Assembly (NCBI RefSeq): GCF_902477725.1
Contig: NZ_CABSIF010000006.1
Location: forward strand, 186,001 to 250,000
Length of the DNA stretch: 64,000 nucleotides
Direction: 5' to 3'
Source of the DNA: an uncultured Desulfovibrio sp.
GTDB lineage: Bacteria > Desulfobacterota > Desulfovibrionia > Desulfovibrionales > Desulfovibrionaceae
Position numbers and translations under genes: made by a program. The notes under the pieces were generated by a model, which did not search any database, had not been told where the DNA came from, and saw nothing but the letters and a program-made list of their open reading frames with translations. Shown here piece by piece: positions 7,920-17,084 of the stretch; the first letter of the stretch is position 1, and each line of letters begins with the position of its first letter.

Positions 7920-8699
7920 CTAGGCGACCACAGTGCCAAGCGGGGCATCGTCAAGCAGGTAGCGGCGCAGGCTTGAAGGCGAACGCCCGTCAAGAATGAG
8001 CGCGCGTTGGCAGCCTGCGTCCAGGGCGTTAAGGCAGGCTTCCACCTTGGGGATCATACCCCCGGTGATGACGCCCGCCTCACGCAGGTTCTGGATTTCC
8101 GTGCGGTTGAGGCTGGGAATGATCCTTCCGTCAGCATCCAGCACGCCGGGAACATCAGAGATCAGCACAAAATATTCCGCGCCGATGGCCCCTGCCAGCG
8201 CGCCTGCGGCGGTGTCGGCATTGATGTTCAGGGCTTCGCCGTCCGGTCCGGAGGCCACAGGGGCCACAACGGGCACAAAGCCTCCATTCAGCAGGCAGCG
8301 GGGCAGGGCGGGGTCGACCGTTTCCACAGTACCCACCAAGCCGAGGGCGGGATTCTTCACCTTTGCGCGCAGCAGCCCGCCGTCGCGGCCTGAAATGCCC
8401 GCAGCGCGCACGCCCTGACGTGTAAATTCGTTGACCACGGCCTTGTTCACCTGCCCGCACAGCACCATTTCAACAGCTTCCATGGTGGCGGCATCTGTAA
8501 CGCGCAGGCCGTCCACAAAATGGCTTTCAATGCTCAGGCGTTTGAGCAGGGCAGAAATTTGCGGGCCGCCGCCGTGCACCACCACAAGGCCCATGCCCTG
8601 TTCGGTAAGCTGCGCAAGGTCTGCGGCAAAGGCCGAACTGAGTTCGGGCTTGTCCATGGCGTGTCCGCCGTATTTGATAACGACTGTAGCGTTTTTCAT
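7920..8699 (-). CDS. argB: Acetylglutamate kinase
   Basis: Phosphorylates N-acetylglutamate, the second step of arginine synthesis. 259 residues with VVIKYGGHAM at the start, the substrate glycine loop VVHGGGPQI near residue 40, GLRVTD, and NINADTAAGALA near residue 182. The start at 8699 follows AAAGGA. The open frame reaches 8777, but the extra residues show no resemblance to the N-terminal helix found in arginine-inhibited enzymes of 290-300 residues. So this is the short E. coli-length form. No other arg gene is adjacent. Confidence 0.9.
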   Translation of the reverse strand: MKNATVVIKYGGHAMDKPELSSAFAADLAQLTEQGMGLVVVHGGGPQISALLKRLSIESHFVDGLRVTDAATMEAVEMVLCGQVNKAVVNEFTRQGVRAAGISGRDGGLLRAKVKNPALGLVGTVETVDPALPRCLLNGGFVPVVAPVASGPDGEALNINADTAAGALAGAIGAEYFVLISDVPGVLDADGRIIPSLNRTEIQNLREAGVITGGMIPKVEACLNALDAGCQRALILDGRSPSSLRRYLLDDAPLGTVVA

Positions 8700-8986
8700 C
8701 TGTTTGATCCTTTGGCCGTCTGGCCGGAAAGGCTGCTCCGCCTCGTTAGCACTCAGGCGCAGGCGCGGGCCTTTCATCAGTATTGCGTACTTGGTTTACA
8801 GTTGGAAGCACTAGCACCCTGTGCGCCGCCCTGCAAGAGTCGTATGTGACAAGCGTGTGGCGATGCGTAAAATTTTTGATTGTTGCCGTGAGCAAATTAC
8901 GTTGGCCCCTGGCAGCCCAACCTTCCCCGGCATTGTCTTGGAGTGGCAAAACAGCTATGGATGGTACAATGGAAAACGGGGGAGTT

Positions 8987-10990
8987 ATGGCCGCAAAAAG
9001 CGCTGCAAAAGACGCGTCCCGCAATGAGGACTGGAACAGCGAAGCCTTGGCTGCTGCCAATGTGGGGCTGTGGGTCATTGATATAGACAGAAACACCGGT
9101 CATATATCCATGCTTGCCAATCCGGTGACCCTGCGCCTGCTTGGTGCAAGCGAAGAAATGACCCCCGCAGAGTGCTTCAACTTCTGGGTGGACAGGGTTG
9201 ATGCCCGCTCCCGCCCCCATCTGTGGGCCATCCATGACGAATTTATTGCAGACACTGCCATGCATGAGGTGCGCTACCAGTACAACCATCCCACGTGGGG
9301 GCTGGTGCCTGTGCGCTGCGGCGGGCGGCGCATCAGCGCCGATCATGATGATGTTGTGCGGGTTGTCGGCTATCATCAGGATATGACGGAGCTGCACGAG
9401 GCGCATCAGAGCCTGCGCGAGGGGCTTGTGCGGCTTTCTCTGGCCTGTCGCCTGGGCTGGCTTGGAGTTTTTGAGATAGCGCGCCTTGAAAATTCCGGTC
9501 TGGACATCACAGGCAACGATGTTTTTTATGAGCAGTTTGGCATCAATACGGCCTCGAACACGGCGGACAGACTTGAGATCATGGGTTCGCGCATTGTAAG
9601 CGAGGATCAGCCCAAGTGGCGCAAACTGTGCAACCCCGCAGGGTGGACGGCTGGCGGGCAGGAGCATCTGGATTTGCGGGTTGCTCACCCGCGTAAGGGC
9701 TTGCGCTGGTATGCCCTGGCCTATGAGATTGTGAGCGGGCCGGGAGTGCTGCGCATTGCCGGTTATATCAGCGATGTGACTGAGGCGCGCCAGCACGAGC
9801 GCATCCTGCGCGAGGCCAAGGAGGCCGCCGAAGCCGCCAATGCCGCCAAGAGCATTTTTCTGGCCAACATGAGCCACGAGATACGCACCCCCATGAACGG
9901 CATCATGGGCATGGCGCATCTGGTGCTCAACACCCCCCTGAATCCCCAGCAGCGGGATTATGTGGAAAAAATCCATGCAACCTGTGAATCTCTGCTGGAT
10001 ATCATCAACGATTTGCTGGATTTTTCAAAAATTGAGGCCAACCATCTGGAGCTTGAAAATCTGCCTTTTGAGCCGCGCAAGGAACTTGAGTCGGTCATGT
10101 CCCTGCTGCGGCCCAAGGTTGGGCACAAGCTCAAGGATTTCAGTCTTGAGAGTCACATGGACCCTCGCGTCCCGGAAATCCTCTCCGGTGATGCCCTGCG
10201 CCTGCGGCAGATCCTGCTGAATCTGGGCGGCAACGCCCTGAAATTTTCCGAGCGCGGCACGGTGCGTCTGGCCGTGGAGCTGCTGGAACAAAGTGACGGC
10301 AAGGCGCGGCTGGCCTTTCTTGTGAGCGATGAAGGCATTGGCATGTCGCCCGATGAACTGGCCCGCGCATTTACGCCTTTTTCGCAGGCGGATACGTCCA
10401 TCACCCGCAGATTTGGCGGCACGGGGCTTGGCCTCTCCTTATGCCGCCGCCTGATCGCCCTCATGGGCGGGAGCATTTCCGTGCAGAGCGAGCCGGGTCA
10501 GGGGAGCGTTTTTCGTGTGGAACTGCCCTTTGCCATTTGCAGCCAGGACTGCGCGCAGGAGCAGGCAGAAGAAAGCAGCGGGGACGAAGCCGCATCGCTT
10601 AAGGGCCTGCGGGTTCTTTTGGCCGAAGACGGCGATATTAACCGCGAGATCATGGAAGTGCTGCTGGAAGACATGGGCATAACCTGCATTTCTGCCGTCA
10701 ACGGGCAGGAGGCCGTGGAAATCTGGAACCAGCGGAGCGCGGAGATTGATATTGTCCTCATGGATGTGCAGATGCCGGTTATGGACGGCTATTCCGCGAC
10801 GCGCGCCATCAGGGCCAGTAACCTGCCGGAGGCGAAAACCGTGCCCATTATCGCCATGACGGCCTATGCCATGCGAGGCGATGCGGAACGCAGCATGCAG
10901 GAAGGCATGGACGCGCACCTGACCAAGCCCGTTAACCTTGCCGATCTTCGGCGCACGCTCAAACTTTTCAGCCGCAACCCGGCAGAGTAG
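8987..10990 (+). CDS. Hybrid sensor histidine kinase with PAS domains and receiver
   Basis: About 667 residues and apparently soluble. Two PAS-like sensor regions (roughly 15-140 and 145-265, the first containing AANVGLWVIDIDRN) precede the HisKA domain with SHEIRTPMNGIMG and an ATPase domain with DEGIGM and GGTGLGLSLCRRL. The C-terminal receiver has its Asp in VLMDVQMPVMDGY and the Lys in HLTKPVN. No HPt domain follows, so the phosphorelay must use another protein. Candidate starts are 8957, 8969 and 8987; the last follows GGGGGAG and is used here with low certainty. The open frame reaches 8783. The signal sensed is unknown. Confidence 0.85.
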   Translation: MAAKSAAKDASRNEDWNSEALAAANVGLWVIDIDRNTGHISMLANPVTLRLLGASEEMTPAECFNFWVDRVDARSRPHLWAIHDEFIADTAMHEVRYQYNHPTWGLVPVRCGGRRISADHDDVVRVVGYHQDMTELHEAHQSLREGLVRLSLACRLGWLGVFEIARLENSGLDITGNDVFYEQFGINTASNTADRLEIMGSRIVSEDQPKWRKLCNPAGWTAGGQEHLDLRVAHPRKGLRWYALAYEIVSGPGVLRIAGYISDVTEARQHERILREAKEAAEAANAAKSIFLANMSHEIRTPMNGIMGMAHLVLNTPLNPQQRDYVEKIHATCESLLDIINDLLDFSKIEANHLELENLPFEPRKELESVMSLLRPKVGHKLKDFSLESHMDPRVPEILSGDALRLRQILLNLGGNALKFSERGTVRLAVELLEQSDGKARLAFLVSDEGIGMSPDELARAFTPFSQADTSITRRFGGTGLGLSLCRRLIALMGGSISVQSEPGQGSVFRVELPFAICSQDCAQEQAEESSGDEAASLKGLRVLLAEDGDINREIMEVLLEDMGITCISAVNGQEAVEIWNQRSAEIDIVLMDVQMPVMDGYSATRAIRASNLPEAKTVPIIAMTAYAMRGDAERSMQEGMDAHLTKPVNLADLRRTLKLFSRNPAE

Positions 10991-11123
10991 AAATGTCTGA
11001 TGCTCTGCGGACGGCAGCAGGCTTGCCGGACGCGGCAAAGCCGCCTTCACTTGCGCAGCGGCCCTTGACACTCAGCCGCCCATGCGCGACCTTCCCCCCA
11101 ACGCCAGTTTCAAGGAAAGCAAC

Positions 11124-12515
11124 ATGACTCAAGTGGTAACCCGATTTGCACCCAGCCCGACAGGGCATCTGCACATAGGCGGTGCACGTACCGCCATTTT
11201 TTGCTGGCTTCTGGCCCGCCACTCCGGCGGACGTTTTCATCTGCGCATTGAAGACACTGATTTGCTGCGCTCCAAGCAGGAATATACCGATTCCATCTTA
11301 GCCTCCATGCGCTGGCTTGGGCTGGACTGGGACGGCGAGCTGACCTACCAGACCCAGCGGGCCGACGTGTACAACCGCTATGTGGACAAGCTGCTGGAAA
11401 CAGGCCACGCCTACTGGTGCTCCTGCACGCCGGAAGAAGTGGAAGCCATGCGCGAAGAAGCCCGTCAGAACGGCCTGAAGCCGCGCTATAACGGACGCTG
11501 CCGCGAACGGAACATCGGCCCCGGCGAGGGGCACTGCGTGCGCCTCAAGGCGCCTGTGGCGGGCAAGGTGGTTTTTGACGATCTGGTGAAGGGCAAGATA
11601 GCCGTGGATGTCACCGAACTGGACGACATGGTTATCCGCCGCGCAGACGGCATGCCCACCTACAATATGGCCGTGGTGGTGGACGACTACGAAATGGGCA
11701 TCACCCATGTTGTTCGCGGCGACGACCACGTTTCCAACACGCCGCGCCAGATTCTTATTTATGAAGCTCTGGGTCTGCCCGTGCCCCGCTTTGGGCATGT
11801 GCCCATGATCCTTGGCCCGGATCGGCAAAAGCTCTCCAAGCGCCACGGCGCGCGGGCTGTCATTGAGTATCAGCAGGACGGCCTCTTGCCTCAGGCTCTG
11901 GTGAACTATCTGGTGCGGCTTGGCTGGTCGCACGGCAATCAGGAGCTGTTCACCAAGGAAGAGTTGATCGAATATTTTGACGGCACCAACCTGAACCCTG
12001 CCGCTGCGGCCTTTGACCCGGCCAAGCTGGAATGGTGCAACGCCCATTTCATGCGTGAGCTGCCCCTGCCAGAACTGGCGGCGCTGGTTGCACCTTTTGT
12101 GGAAGAGGCCGGGCTCGGCACATTGCCGCAAGAAAAGCTTGAGCCATTGTGCGTCATGTTCCGCGAGCGGGCCAACAACCTCAAGGCGCTGGGCGAGGCC
12201 TTCCGTCCGCTGGTGGTGCCTGCCGCAGAACTCAGCTATGTGGAAAAGGACAAGGCCAAGCATTTTACCGATGCGGGCAAGGCGCACTTGCAGGCCCTCT
12301 CGGCTGTTTTTGCCGCGTGCGAACCTTTTACCGCTGGAGCTCTCGAGGCCGCGCTCAACGCCTATGTTGCCGACAACGGGCTGAAGTTCAAGGAAGTGGC
12401 CCCGCCTCTGCGCACGGCTCTCATGGGCTTTATGGGCGGCTCGCACCTCAATGAAATCATGGCCTTTCTGGGCAAGCAGGAAACCCTTGCCCGACTGCAA
12501 CGGGCTATGGGTTAG
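11124..12515 (+). CDS. gltX: Glutamyl-tRNA synthetase
   Basis: Charges tRNA-Glu. 463 residues of class I synthetase. The HIGH-type motif is HLHIGGAR near residue 17 and the KMSKS-type motif is KLSKRHGA near residue 240. The start at 11124 follows AAGGAAAG; the open frame to 11082 lacks a ribosome site. No second-domain truncation is seen. Whether it also charges tRNA-Gln depends on gatCAB elsewhere. Its last 28 codons were duplicated 650 bp downstream (see 13081-13264). Confidence 0.95.
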   Translation: MTQVVTRFAPSPTGHLHIGGARTAIFCWLLARHSGGRFHLRIEDTDLLRSKQEYTDSILASMRWLGLDWDGELTYQTQRADVYNRYVDKLLETGHAYWCSCTPEEVEAMREEARQNGLKPRYNGRCRERNIGPGEGHCVRLKAPVAGKVVFDDLVKGKIAVDVTELDDMVIRRADGMPTYNMAVVVDDYEMGITHVVRGDDHVSNTPRQILIYEALGLPVPRFGHVPMILGPDRQKLSKRHGARAVIEYQQDGLLPQALVNYLVRLGWSHGNQELFTKEELIEYFDGTNLNPAAAAFDPAKLEWCNAHFMRELPLPELAALVAPFVEEAGLGTLPQEKLEPLCVMFRERANNLKALGEAFRPLVVPAAELSYVEKDKAKHFTDAGKAHLQALSAVFAACEPFTAGALEAALNAYVADNGLKFKEVAPPLRTALMGFMGGSHLNEIMAFLGKQETLARLQRAMG

Positions 12516-12542
12516 CTGGTACAGCGCGCAAAGGAAAATTGC

Positions 12543-12974
12543 ATGATCGAAATCTCGCGCAATGGGCAGCTTCTTGCCATGATCCTGCGGGCCGACTTTA
12601 AGGACGAGGGCATCCGTTTTTTTACGCCGGATACCTTCTCCCAGCAGCTTGGGTACATGAACCGGCCCAAGGGCTATGTCATCCCGCCGCACGATCACAA
12701 CGCAGTGCCGCGCACCATTGAATGGACGCAGGAAGTGCTCATCATCAGGACGGGCAAGGTTCGGCTCGATCTGTATGAACCCAGCACCAGAGAATACCTT
12801 GAAAGCCACGTGCTCCTACCCGGCGACATAGTGCTGCTGGCTCACGGCGGACATGGCTTTGTGATGCTGGAAGAGTCCGAAATCGTGGAAGTGAAGCAGG
12901 GCCCCTACGCCGGGGAGTATGACAAGGAACGGTTCAGCCCCATCGGGGAAGAACACGTGCAGATCAAGGAATAG
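12543..12974 (+). CDS. Cupin-fold protein, WbuC-like
   Basis: 143 residues, starting 27 bases after gltX behind AAAGGAAA. The cupin core shows HDHN with a downstream Glu (PPHDHNAVPRTIEWTQEV) as possible metal ligands, then LLPGDIVLLAHGGHGF as the second cupin motif. It resembles small cupins found beside sugar and lipopolysaccharide genes. A glycosyltransferase block does follow at 13.4 kb, so a role in surface-sugar metabolism is plausible but unproven. Confidence 0.65.
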   Translation: MIEISRNGQLLAMILRADFKDEGIRFFTPDTFSQQLGYMNRPKGYVIPPHDHNAVPRTIEWTQEVLIIRTGKVRLDLYEPSTREYLESHVLLPGDIVLLAHGGHGFVMLEESEIVEVKQGPYAGEYDKERFSPIGEEHVQIKE

Positions 12975-13080
12975 GGTGCGATTCGTAGCCGCGGGAAAAA
13001 CTTCGCCCGCGTGCGGTATGACTTGCGAGCAAGGCAAGCCAATGAATTGGGCAGCCTTTTTGCCCGCAGGGACCCGGCAT

Positions 13081-13264
13081 TATGTGCGGCTCGCCCCTCG
13101 CATCATACTTGTGGGCAAGCAGGAAACCCTTGCCCGACTGCAACGGGCTATGGGGTAACAGGCGTTTTATAGTCAAAACCTCGCGCAACGGGCAGTTTTG
13201 CCACGAGTGCCTGAGTTGATTTGAGCGGCGAGGGTATCCGGATTTTTACTGCCGGATACCCTCG
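13081..13264 (+). pseudogene. Decayed partial duplication of the gltX-cupin junction
   Basis: Bases 13113-13154 are identical over 42 positions to 12470-12511, the 3' end of gltX. Similarity continues on both sides: TATGTGCGGCTCGC matches gltX upstream. A stretch around 13170-13200 matches the first codons of the cupin gene (CTCGCGCAACGGGCAG against CTCGCGCAATGGGCAG). The copy carries stops and deletions and encodes nothing intact. Its right end has become a hairpin, CGAGGGTATCCGG with CCGGATACCCTCG (13229-13241 and 13252-13264). The flanks (12975-13080 and 13265-13460) show no gene. Confidence 0.8.
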
Positions 13265-13460
13265 TGGCGCAGAATAGGCGTATGTTACCCCCAGGCTGCC
13301 TTCCCGCCCCGTGCACTGACGCGTCTGAGCCCGGGGTTGCCTGAAGCGTGCGCTTCTTCTGAAGCAGCAAGCTTGCGCATCCGCGCTGGTATTGAGATTG
13401 CACGCAAGGGAAGGTGGAAAAGAGTGCCTTTGCGGCCTTGCGTCTTTTCAGGGGGGGATA

Positions 13461-14474
13461 ATGCCGGATCTACAGGGCGAGGATGTCGCGGGCGCGCCAT
13501 GCCCGAGCCATAGCAGCAGACCGCTGGTGTCTTTTTTTGCGGCAGGCCGCAATGTGCAGGAGTATGTGGAGCAGGCCATGCGCTCCATGCTCGACCAGAC
13601 AGTTGATGATTTTGAATTGCTCATGCTGGATGACGGCTCCACCGACAAAACCTACGACGTCATGATGGGCGTGCAGGACCCGCGAGTGCGGGTTTTGCGC
13701 AATACAGAGGGGCAGGGCATCGCGCGCAGTCTCAACCGGCTTATGTCCCAGTGCCGGGGGCGGTACTGGGCGCACATGGACGCGGACGACATCTGCGCTC
13801 CGCAGCGCCTGGAAAAGCAGCTTCAGCTCATGCAGGCAAACCCCGATATTGGTATCTGTGGGTGCCATTTTGTGGCCTTTCTGCCATCCGGTGAGGGCGG
13901 GCTTTTCAGGCTGCCTCTTGATTCAGAAAGCATCAAGGCCAACTTGCTCTTCAAAGCGCCGATGGCGCATCCTTTTGTGACCTTTGACGGGGATCTTTTT
14001 TCCCGCCTCGGCATACAGTATTCTGAAAAAATGGTCTGCGCTCTTGATTACGAGCTTTACCTCAGGATATTTCTGCGTCATCCGCAGATGGCTTTTGCCA
14101 ATGTGGATGATGTGCTCGGGTTTTATCGCAGGCATGACGCGCAGATTTCCACGGCCCGCAGTACCGAGCAGGCGCAGTATGCCTTCAGGGCGCAGATGCA
14201 GGTATTCCAGGCGCTGGGTGTTGCGCCTGGCAACCGCCTGATGATGCATCACCGCCATCTGCATGGCGGTGTCCCCGTTGAAACCGCTGAAGATATGTCT
14301 GGGCTTGTGGATTGGGCTGTCACCCTGCGCATGGCCAACGCAACCAGAAAACTTTTTTCGCCTGATATGTTCAATGCCCTGTTGTATGACCGGCTTGCAG
14401 CCGCCATGCAGCGCAGTCCGCATCTGGCGCAGCCCCACCTGTGGCGGCTGCAAAAGTGGAATTGTCAGCAATGA
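13461..14474 (+). CDS. Family 2 glycosyltransferase
   Basis: 337 residues, GT-A fold, transfers a sugar from a nucleotide-sugar donor. Visible motifs are LMLDDGSTDKT near residue 56 and the DxD metal site HMDADDIC near residue 107. A QxxRW-type segment is not evident. The start at 13461 follows a run of seven G. It heads a plus-strand block with a methyltransferase-like gene, a fucosyltransferase and a DUF268-like gene, which suggests synthesis or decoration of a surface glycan or flagellin glycan. Acceptor unknown. Confidence 0.8.
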   Translation: MPDLQGEDVAGAPCPSHSSRPLVSFFAAGRNVQEYVEQAMRSMLDQTVDDFELLMLDDGSTDKTYDVMMGVQDPRVRVLRNTEGQGIARSLNRLMSQCRGRYWAHMDADDICAPQRLEKQLQLMQANPDIGICGCHFVAFLPSGEGGLFRLPLDSESIKANLLFKAPMAHPFVTFDGDLFSRLGIQYSEKMVCALDYELYLRIFLRHPQMAFANVDDVLGFYRRHDAQISTARSTEQAQYAFRAQMQVFQALGVAPGNRLMMHHRHLHGGVPVETAEDMSGLVDWAVTLRMANATRKLFSPDMFNALLYDRLAAAMQRSPHLAQPHLWRLQKWNCQQ

Positions 14475-14513
14475 CAGGGCCGCACCGATGGACCTCACGG
14501 GCCAGAACAAGGC

Positions 14514-15161
14514 ATGACGCCTGCCGCAACCGTGCGCAATGAGGTAATGATGGATACCACTCTTCCTCCCCAGGAAAGCTTGCAGCCCCAGATGAGCGAA
14601 GCCGAAGTGGCCCTCATGGACAAATATACGCCGGATGGCTGCATTCTCGAATTTGGGGCCGGCGGAAGCTCGGCCTTTTTTGCAGAAAAAGGCGTACGCC
14701 AGCTGATCAGCGTTGAATCTGACAGAGAGTGGATAAACCGCATGCTGCTGGGCAACAGCACTCTGCGGGAATGGGCCAAGGCGCGGCGCTGGTGCCCCTT
14801 TCATGTAGAGATAGGGGCTACGGGCGAATGGGGATTTCCTCTGTCGCATGAGCCTGACGTGGCGTGGCTTAACTACCATCAGGTCATATGGGATGCCGTT
14901 GACGCCTCAAGTCTGGATTTTGTGCTTGTGGACGGAAGGTTCAGGGTTGCCTGCGCCTTGCAGCTACTGCTGCGCACCGGGGAGAAAACACCGCTGATCA
15001 TGGTGCACGATTTTACGCCCCGTGAGTATTATCATGTGCTGCTTGAGTATTTTGACGTGGTTGAGCAGGCCGATACCGCCGTCATTCTGGAGCGCAAGAC
15101 GCCAGTATCCTTTGCAGAAGTGGCTCTATGCGTGCAGCGGCATCAGTTTGACAACCGGTAG
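14514..15161 (+). CDS. SAM-dependent methyltransferase-like protein
   Basis: 215 residues. A class I methyltransferase nucleotide loop is suggested by ILEFGAGGSSAFFAEKG near residue 44, followed by SVESDREW as the acidic ribose-binding strand and FVLVDGRFR near residue 140. No catalytic motif is recognised. The start is uncertain: ATG at 14514, or ATGs at 14547/14550 behind GAGG. It sits 39 bases after the GT2 gene within the glycan block. Confidence 0.55.
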   Translation: MTPAATVRNEVMMDTTLPPQESLQPQMSEAEVALMDKYTPDGCILEFGAGGSSAFFAEKGVRQLISVESDREWINRMLLGNSTLREWAKARRWCPFHVEIGATGEWGFPLSHEPDVAWLNYHQVIWDAVDASSLDFVLVDGRFRVACALQLLLRTGEKTPLIMVHDFTPREYYHVLLEYFDVVEQADTAVILERKTPVSFAEVALCVQRHQFDNR

Positions 15162-15298
15162 GCCTGTGCAGAACCGCTTGCAGACCGGCACCGTTTGAGG
15201 AAGGCGACCTGTCGGTATGGCAGGCCCAATAGCTCTTTTTTTGACCGCATCCATGCCCATCCCTGCAACTCACGGTGATTGCGCATAAAGGAGCCGCA

Positions 15299-16186
15299 AT
15301 GTCTTTTTCGATCGATGTAGCCGCTATCCAGCGTACGGCGCTTGTGAAGGTGGATGGCGGCCTGGGCAGTCAAATGTGGCAATACGCCCTTTCGTTGGCT
15401 GTGGGGAAACACAGTTCCTTTACGGTAAAACACGATTTGTCCTGGTTTCGCCATTACGGCAAAGATATACGCGGGGTCGAAAACAGGTTTTTTATCCTTA
15501 ACCGGGTTTTTACCAATATCAATCTGCGCTTTCCTTCTGAAAACGAACGCCTGTTCTTTCATATAGCTCTCAATCACTATCCCGACAGCATTTGCAATTT
15601 TGATCCTGATATCCTTGCCTTAAAACAGCCCACCTACCTCGGCGGCTATTATGTCAATGCGCAGTATGTAACCAGTGCGGAAAAAGAAATCCGCGAGGCC
15701 TACGTGTTTGCGCCGGCAGTGGAAGAGAGCAACCAGGCCATGCTGCAAACCATACATGCCGCGCCGATGCCGGTAGCCGTGCACGTACGCCGCGGCGACT
15801 ACATTGGCTCAATGCATGAGGTGCTTACCACACGGTATTTTGAACGCGCCTTCAAAATTTTGGCAGCGGCGGTGCAGCCAAAGCCAACGTTTTTTGTTTT
15901 CTCCAACGGCATGGAGTGGACAAAAAAAGCCTTCGCCGGTCTTCCCTACGATTTTGTTTACGTGGATGCCAACGACAACGACAATGTCGCCGGGGATCTC
16001 TTTTTGATGACGCAGTGTAAACACTTCATCATCTCAAATTCTTCGCTGAGCTGGTGGGGGGCCTGGCTTTCGCAGCGGGCGGAGAATAAAACCGTCATCA
16101 TGCCCAGCAAGTGGCGTGGCGGTAAAAGCCCCATCCCGGGAGAATGCATGCGAGTGGAAGGCTGGCATATGTGCCCGGTAGAATAA
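15299..16186 (+). CDS. Alpha-1,2-fucosyltransferase, GT11 family
   Basis: 295 residues. The GT11 signature HVRRGDYI is present near residue 163, with the N-terminal GGLGSQMWQYALSLA and the C-terminal SNSSLSWWGAWL, all hallmarks of bacterial alpha-1,2-fucosyltransferases that use GDP-fucose. The start at 15299 follows AAAGGAG. Such enzymes add fucose to surface glycans, a feature common in gut bacteria. No GDP-fucose synthesis genes are in the window. Confidence 0.85.
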   Translation: MSFSIDVAAIQRTALVKVDGGLGSQMWQYALSLAVGKHSSFTVKHDLSWFRHYGKDIRGVENRFFILNRVFTNINLRFPSENERLFFHIALNHYPDSICNFDPDILALKQPTYLGGYYVNAQYVTSAEKEIREAYVFAPAVEESNQAMLQTIHAAPMPVAVHVRRGDYIGSMHEVLTTRYFERAFKILAAAVQPKPTFFVFSNGMEWTKKAFAGLPYDFVYVDANDNDNVAGDLFLMTQCKHFIISNSSLSWWGAWLSQRAENKTVIMPSKWRGGKSPIPGECMRVEGWHMCPVE

Positions 16187-16246
16187 CGGGCGCGCACCCT
16201 GTTTTTTGCATTTTTTGCGGCAACGATCAGCGATACTGGGGGATAT

Positions 16247-16960
16247 GTGAAAAGTGAAGAAATGGCGCTGAAAGAACGGTTTCTTCTGCGGTTTCTGGAA
16301 GTGGCGGAGCAGCTGCAAGATGACGGGCGTTTCCTCTGCCGCAAGGAAGATCTGCACCCCTGTCTGAATGATGCGCAGGGCACAACCCCCTTTGACGCCC
16401 ATTATATCTACCATACGGCATGGGCGGCACGCGTTCTTGCACGCACGCGGCCTGCAAGCCATATAGACATTTCTTCGAGCCTCTATTTTGTGTCTATCGC
16501 GTCGGCCTTTGTGCCCATCACGTTTTACGACTATCGTCCCGCCCCCCTTACTCTTGGCAACCTGCGCTGCAAGCGGGCCGACCTTACCAGCCTCCCCTTT
16601 GCTGACGAAAGTGTGGATTCACTGTCGTGCATGCACGTTGTGGAGCATATTGGCCTTGAGCGCTACGGCGATCCTTTTTCCCCGCAGGGGGATATTACAG
16701 CCATGCGCGAACTGGTGCGTGTTCTTGGCAAGGGGGGGCGTCTGCTCTTTGTTGTTCCCATAGGCGGGGTGGCAAAAATTCACTACAACGCCCACCGTAT
16801 CTACACATACAGCGCGGTGTTAGAGGCCTTTGGCTCCCTGTGTCTTGAGGAATTTGCCCTTGTCACCGACAGGGGAGAATTCATTGCGCATGCCTCAGAA
16901 GCGGAAGCGCAGCAACAGAAGTACGGCTGCGGTTGCTTTCTTTTCAGAAAACAGAAGTAG
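16247..16960 (+). CDS. DUF268-like methyltransferase-fold protein
   Basis: 237 residues from a GTG start behind GGGGGAT. Visible segments are HIDISSSLYFV near residue 73, LTSLPFADESVDSLSCMHVVEHIG near residues 112-135 (the first part is the class I methyltransferase acidic-loop pattern) and GGRLLFVVPIG near residue 165. This matches DUF268-type proteins found in sugar clusters. It ends the glycan block. Substrate unknown. Confidence 0.6.
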   Translation: MKSEEMALKERFLLRFLEVAEQLQDDGRFLCRKEDLHPCLNDAQGTTPFDAHYIYHTAWAARVLARTRPASHIDISSSLYFVSIASAFVPITFYDYRPAPLTLGNLRCKRADLTSLPFADESVDSLSCMHVVEHIGLERYGDPFSPQGDITAMRELVRVLGKGGRLLFVVPIGGVAKIHYNAHRIYTYSAVLEAFGSLCLEEFALVTDRGEFIAHASEAEAQQQKYGCGCFLFRKQK

Positions 16961-17084
16961 CCTGCATGCCGCCTGAACTGCTGGAGGGGGATGGCTGCGT
17001 CAATGGGGCCTTCTGCACTGGCAGTGTTTTGGGATAGGAGCGACAGGAGAAGCCGGGCGACTTGTTTTGGATTTTGTCAGGGAC

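Noticed and set aside
8700..8777. N-terminal extension of argB
   Set aside because: The extra 26 codons do not resemble the regulatory helix of long acetylglutamate kinases, and the ATG at 8699 has a good ribosome site.
12919..13158. 79-residue frame ending in the gltX C-terminus
   Set aside because: Its last residues come from the decayed duplication; no start signal, and it overlaps the cupin gene end.
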